From: Actinomycetota bacterium
GTDB lineage: Bacteria; Actinomycetota; Acidimicrobiia; IMCC26256; JACDBD01
Direction of reading: 5' to 3'
Assembly: GCA_013695115.1 (NCBI GenBank)
Contig: JACDBD010000052.1
Location: forward strand, 1 to 8,775
DNA length: 8,775 bases
Under the pieces are notes generated by a model. The model saw nothing but the letters and a program-made list of their open reading frames with translations, had not been told where the DNA came from and did no database searches. Of the stretch, positions 6,272-8,775 are shown piece after piece. A program made the position numbers and the translations under genes. The stretch's first letter is position 1, and the number at the start of each line of letters is the position of its first letter.

Positions 6272-6861
6272 CCCTCCCATTCGAAGTCGGCCATCTCGCC
6301 GTGCCCGCCGCTCTCCCACTCGCGGAGGTCGGGGTCGTGGGCCTTGCCGGAGCCCTTCCCGAGCGTGACCACCGGCATGAACCCGGCCGCGGCGTTGGTG
6401 ACCGTCGTGATGTCGCCCGCCTCGTTGCGTAGCGGCTCGACGTTGAGGTCGGCGACGTCGCCGATCTTCAGCTGGAGGCTGCCGTCGCCGGACCGGCGAA
6501 ACTCGATGGGTGCCACCTTGCTCTCGAGGTAGGTCGGAATCAGCGCGCCGATACCCTCGAGGGACCCACCCGCTTGGCCGGTGACCACGGGTTCGAGGGC
6601 GGCCCGTTGCTCGTCGCTGACCGAAGGGTCGAAATACGCCCGCCCAGTACCGTCGCCAGCGAGGAAGCCGCGGGGCCAGTCGGCCACCAGAGCCGCCTTG
6701 GTCCCACCGACGTCCACGCCGTTCACGTCACCTTCGGTGATGTCGAAGAACAACGTGCCCGAGCACCAGCCCTGGTCGCCGTCGAGCTCGCCGAACGTGC
6801 ACGGACAGGCTACGTAGCAGCTGCACGGTGCGGAGTAGGTGCCCTTCAGTTTCCACGCCAT
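6268..6861 (-). CDS. DUF1326 domain-containing protein
   Basis: The product has 197 residues and is soluble, with no signal peptide. It matches DUF1326. The N-terminus carries a dense Cys cluster, APCSCYVACPC (Cys13, 15, 19, 21), with Cys33 in GWCSGTLFFDI. This is the hallmark of the family and suggests metal or redox chemistry, though no function is established to my knowledge. The remainder is a beta-rich domain (TKAALVADWPRGFLAGDG, YFDPSVSDEQRAAL, IEFRRSGDGSLQLKIGD). A His, HDPDLREWE, lies near the C-terminus. The ATG at 6861 is supported by GGGGAGGGG about nine bases upstream. It is the first gene of the DUF1326-DUF2182-NrtS operon and overlaps the second gene by ATGA, so the two products are probably made in linked amounts and may form a complex at the membrane. 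Confidence 0.92.
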   Translation of the reverse strand: MAWKLKGTYSAPCSCYVACPCTFGELDGDQGWCSGTLFFDITEGDVNGVDVGGTKAALVADWPRGFLAGDGTGRAYFDPSVSDEQRAALEPVVTGQAGGSLEGIGALIPTYLESKVAPIEFRRSGDGSLQLKIGDVADLNVEPLRNEAGDITTVTNAAAGFMPVVTLGKGSGKAHDPDLREWESGGHGEMADFEWEG

Positions 6862-7033
6862 CGCGGTGATCCCCTCCCCGAAGCCGGCGAACGACTATGC
6901 CGCTCAACCGACCGACCTCTGGCGAGCGAACGATAACACCAGGCAGGCAGCTGTCTCCTGGGCGAGAAGTCCCTCTCCACGAGCGAGAACCAGAGTCATC
7001 CCGCCGCACAGAACGACGGGCTCACGCAACAGT

Positions 7034-7053
7034 CCGGATCGCGCCAGATCCGG
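7034..7053. repeat. Inverted repeat CCGGATC / GATCCGG
   Basis: Two perfect 7-base arms are separated by six bases (GCGCCA). A third copy of the half-site, GATCCGG, follows at 7075-7081. The spot lies 173 bases upstream of the DUF1326 start and could be an operator or a transcript hairpin. No T-tract follows on either strand, so a terminator is unlikely. Confidence 0.4.
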
Positions 7054-7102
7054 CGGGGAGATGCTGTCGGGGTTGATCCGGGGGTCCACCACGACCGGAG
7101 CG

Positions 7103-7172
7103 GCGAGCGGAAAACGGAAGGACGCGTTGATCAGCCACAACGTTGTGATTTCGACAACGCCGTGGAGCTGAG
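7103..7172 (+). repeat. Long imperfect direct repeat, copy 1
   Basis: Aligned without gaps to 8651-8720, this block matches at 53 of 70 bases, and at 30 of 33 in the core 7139-7171. The core contains GTTGT-N7-ACAAC. In this copy the core is preceded by bases that complete a perfect 12-base palindrome, CACAACGTTGTG, at 7136-7147. The two copies have the same orientation, are 1548 bases apart and bracket the methyltransferase gene. Origin unknown. Confidence 0.7.
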
Positions 7173-7271
7173 TGGACTGCTTTTGAACCCCGCGTTCGGG
7201 GAAAACCTGCGCGAACTCATCTGCTCCTAGCGCCTCGTCTCACCGAGCATCACGGGATCGCAGTGCAGATC

Positions 7272-7317
7272 GCCGGTTCGGGAGCAACCGTTGGCTGCAG
7301 GACTCGGCCGGTTCGGG
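7272..7317 (+). repeat. 11-base direct repeat in the methyltransferase leader
   Basis: GCCGGTTCGGG occurs at 7272-7282 and again at 7307-7317, 35 bases apart start to start. A related GGTTGTTCGGG lies further downstream, just before the start codon. The second copy is part of an inverted repeat, CGGCC-GGTTCG-GGCCG (7305-7320). These could be regulator sites upstream of the methyltransferase gene. Confidence 0.35.
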
Positions 7318-7373
7318 CCGTCGTTATGTGCCGCCCTGAACCCGGCGGCCGTGCTGAGGCGTGGGCTGGTTCG

Positions 7374-7379
7374 TACACT
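7374..7379 (+). promoter_or_regulatory. Possible -10 box for the methyltransferase
   Basis: TACACT fits the actinobacterial TANNNT -10 pattern and lies 40 bases before the ATG. The expected -35 position shows no good match, so this is a weak call. Confidence 0.25.
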
Positions 7380-7419
7380 GGCGCCGGGTTGTTCGGGTGG
7401 CTTGGGCGAAGGAGAGCGC

Positions 7420-8493
7420 ATGAGTGAGACGAGCGAAGGTGGCGCGGTCTTCACCGGTTCGGCAGCGGGGGCGCCGTCGCTTGACCCCTCGTTGATCATG
7501 CAGGTCGGCATGGGCTTTTTGACGTCGAAGGCGTTGCTGTCGGCCGTCGAGCTCGGCCTGTTCACCACGCTCGGCTCGGCGGCGGTATCGGGGCAACAGA
7601 TCGCGGACCGCCACCAGCTTCGCTCCCGCGCCGTGTACGACTTCCTCGACGGGCTCGTCGCTCTGGGGCTACTCGAGCGAGACGGGCTCGGCGACGACGC
7701 TCGCTACCGCAACACCCCCGAAACGGCGGTGTTCCTCGACACCAACAGCCCCCAGTACATCGGCGGGATCCTCGAGATGGCCAACGCCCGGCTGTACCGC
7801 TTCTGGGGAGACCTGACCGAAGCCCTGCAGACGGGCCAGCCGCAGAACGAGATCAAGCACACGGGCCACTCGATGTTCGAAGAGCTCTACAGCGACGCGG
7901 CCCGTCTCGAGCAGTTCATGCGGGCCATGTCGGGCATCTCCGCCGGCAGTTTCTCGGCTCTCGCGGAGCAGTTCGACTTCTCCCGCTACGAGTCCGTCTG
8001 CGACGTGGGTGGAGCAACCGGCCAGCTGTCGATCATCCTCGCGCAACGCCACCCGCATCTGCGGTGCACGAGCTTTGACCTGCCGGTCGTGGAGCCCATC
8101 GCGGCGCGCACGATTCAGCAGGCCGGCCTCGCTGATCGGGTCAAAGCGGTATCGGGCGACTTCTTCGCCGATCCCCTCCCCACGGCCGACGTGATCACGA
8201 TGGGCCTGATCCTGCACGACTGGAACCTGGAGCGGAAGCGCCAGCTCATCCGAGCCGCCTTCGACGCCTTACCCGCCGGTGGCGCATTCATTGTCGTCGA
8301 GAACCTGATCGATGACGAGCGGCGCGAGAACGTCTTCGGCCTCATGATGTCGCTCAACATGCTGATCGAGTTCGGCGACGCCTTCGACTACACCGGGGCT
8401 GACTTCCGTTCCTGGTGCATCGACGCTGGCTTTCGCTCCGTCGAGGTGCTCCCCCTCGCAGGCCCCGTCAGCGCCGGCATCGCGTACAAATAG
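7420..8493 (+). CDS. SAM-dependent O-methyltransferase (acetylserotonin OMT-like family)
   Basis: The product has 357 residues, the usual length for the bacterial relatives of plant and polyketide O-methyltransferases. An N-terminal helical dimerisation and winged-helix domain (residues about 25-110: GFLTSKALLSAVELGLF, IADRHQLRSRAVYDFLDGLVALGLLE) is followed by the Rossmann methyltransferase domain. SAM-binding motif I is CDVGGATGQLS (194-204), with the acidic ribose contact in SFDLP (Asp220) and then GDFFADPLP. LHDW at 265-268 places His266 at the catalytic base position of the family, and AGGAFIVVEN follows. It probably methylates a hydroxyl group on a small molecule; the substrate is unknown. 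The ATG at 7420 is chosen over the longer frame from 7291 because AAGGAGA ends four bases before it and family homology begins after it. It stands alone on the plus strand, not in a visible biosynthetic cluster, and is bracketed by the long direct repeats. Confidence 0.93.
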   Translation: MSETSEGGAVFTGSAAGAPSLDPSLIMQVGMGFLTSKALLSAVELGLFTTLGSAAVSGQQIADRHQLRSRAVYDFLDGLVALGLLERDGLGDDARYRNTPETAVFLDTNSPQYIGGILEMANARLYRFWGDLTEALQTGQPQNEIKHTGHSMFEELYSDAARLEQFMRAMSGISAGSFSALAEQFDFSRYESVCDVGGATGQLSIILAQRHPHLRCTSFDLPVVEPIAARTIQQAGLADRVKAVSGDFFADPLPTADVITMGLILHDWNLERKRQLIRAAFDALPAGGAFIVVENLIDDERRENVFGLMMSLNMLIEFGDAFDYTGADFRSWCIDAGFRSVEVLPLAGPVSAGIAYK

Positions 8494-8580
8494 GAACTTC
8501 CCTGCCACGACGCCGTTTGCGCCATAACGCGCGGAGCGAACATCGCATCTGATGGAGCGGACCGGAGCGCCGAACGGCAT

Positions 8581-8775
8581 GTCCGCGCTCGCTCTGGAAC
8601 GGCGCGTAGGCGCGCGTGGCCGGGTTCGAATGCGGTGCCTTAGTTGCTGAGCGATCGGAAACGAGAAGCGAACGCTGACCAGGCCAAACGTTGTGGTTTC
8701 GACAACGGCGTGGAGGTGATGGTACGCGTCGCCGAGGGCGCGCTCAGCGGTCTCGGTGGCGTCACGGGCCTCCTC
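8581..8775 (-). CDS. Possible 3' end of a gene entering from the right (partial)
   Basis: This is a weak candidate. On the minus strand a frame is open from the last base of the window leftwards. The first residues (EEARDATETAERALGDAYHH, then LHAVVETTTFG) look like an ordinary amphipathic helix with high GC at third positions. The frame then crosses the repeat and continues to a stop at 8269, inside the methyltransferase gene, where it is only its antisense shadow; the real end, if any, would have to be earlier or shifted. A rightward frame from the ATG at 8719 (MVRVAEGALSGLGGVTGLL) competes with it. I recognise no family. Confidence 0.2.
8651..8720 (+). repeat. Long imperfect direct repeat, copy 2
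   Basis: This is the partner of 7103-7172, in the same orientation. The core 8687-8719 differs from copy 1 at three bases only and keeps GTTGT-N7-ACAAC. Homology stops abruptly on the right, at the ATG of 8719. The 12-base palindrome of copy 1 is broken here (CAAACGTTGTGG). Confidence 0.7.

Larger units (their letters stand above)
6862..7419. other. Long non-coding stretch with several repeats
   Basis: This 558-base region separates the divergent DUF1326 and methyltransferase genes and should hold both promoters. I see no convincing gene. A frame on the minus strand (6904-7140) would need a TTG start without a ribosome-binding site. The stretch contains an inverted repeat at 7034-7053, copy 1 of a long direct repeat at 7103-7172, a short hairpin at 7188-7201, and an 11-base direct repeat at 7272-7282 and 7307-7317. 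The extended frame before the methyltransferase ATG (7291-7419) lacks conserved family sequence and is treated as leader. Confidence 0.5.
8494..8775. other. Right-end stretch after the methyltransferase
   Basis: No clear gene is contained here. A small GCGC-CATAAC-GCGC hairpin (8519-8532) follows the methyltransferase stop but is short and has no T-tract. The hexamer GGAGCG recurs three times between 8532 and 8570. Copy 2 of the long direct repeat lies at 8651-8720. Both strands have open frames running off the right edge from about 8720. Confidence 0.4.

Noticed and set aside
6904..7140. Small minus-strand frame upstream of DUF1326
   Set aside because: Needs a TTG start without a ribosome-binding site and matches no family; part of it is the repeat copy, which is conserved in a non-coding manner.
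7181..7205. CCCCG-CGTT-CGGGG hairpin flanked by TTTT and AAAA, considered as a terminator
   Set aside because: The stem is only five bases, no gene ends next to it on either strand, and no T-tract directly follows the stem in either direction.
8622..8631. GGGTTCGAAT, resembling a tRNA T-loop
   Set aside because: The flanking bases do not pair as a T-stem, and no anticodon arm or acceptor stem can be built around it.
7103..8720. Methyltransferase plus repeats as an integron gene cassette
   Set aside because: The repeats do not carry the attC consensus ends (GTTRRRY and RYYYAAC in the right layout), and no integron integrase is present.

Overview
The window is GC-rich DNA whose gene families (a TetR regulator, DUF2867, a stand-alone molybdopterin oxidoreductase, an alpha/beta-hydrolase fused to a class III nucleotide cyclase, DUF1326/DUF2182 and an acetylserotonin-type O-methyltransferase) point to an actinobacterium, possibly a little-studied or uncultured one. 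This is inferred from gene content and base composition; there is no rRNA, tRNA or other marker gene to confirm it. I see no CRISPR array, transposase, integrase or tRNA.

Layout. (1) 1-983, plus strand: the 3' part of an unrecognised protein whose start lies left of the window. (2) 1010-3013: a TetR-family repressor on the minus strand, divergent from a plus-strand pair made of a DUF2867 protein and a sulfite-oxidase-type molybdopterin oxidoreductase. A perfect 13-base palindrome in the divergent gap is the natural operator candidate. (3) 3150-4511, minus: a two-domain protein with an alpha/beta-hydrolase N-terminus and a class III nucleotide cyclase C-terminus, convergent with region 2. (4) 4512-5143: a poorly coding stretch with one possible small single-span membrane protein at 4696-4902. 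(5) 5144-6861, minus: a tight three-gene operon in the order DUF1326 (Cys-rich, soluble), DUF2182 (polytopic membrane protein) and a small two-span NrtS-like protein. The first pair overlap by ATGA, and the ribosome-binding site of the third gene overlaps the stop codon of the second. (6) 6862-7419: a long non-coding stretch with several inverted and direct repeats. (7) 7420-8493, plus: a class I SAM-dependent O-methyltransferase. (8) 8494-8775: a mostly non-coding tail carrying the second copy of a roughly 70-base repeat whose first copy lies at 7103-7172, so the two copies bracket the methyltransferase.

How the genes may work together. Regions 2 and 5 each look like one transcription unit. 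In region 2 the repressor probably controls the DUF2867 and molybdoenzyme genes beside it. In region 5 the Cys-rich protein and the membrane protein are a recurrent pair of unknown function with metal-ligand-like residues, here linked to a small putative anion transporter. Nothing ties these modules to each other. The three points most worth checking are the DUF1326-DUF2182-NrtS operon, the Asp in the nucleophile position of the cyclase-fused hydrolase, and the repeats bracketing the methyltransferase.
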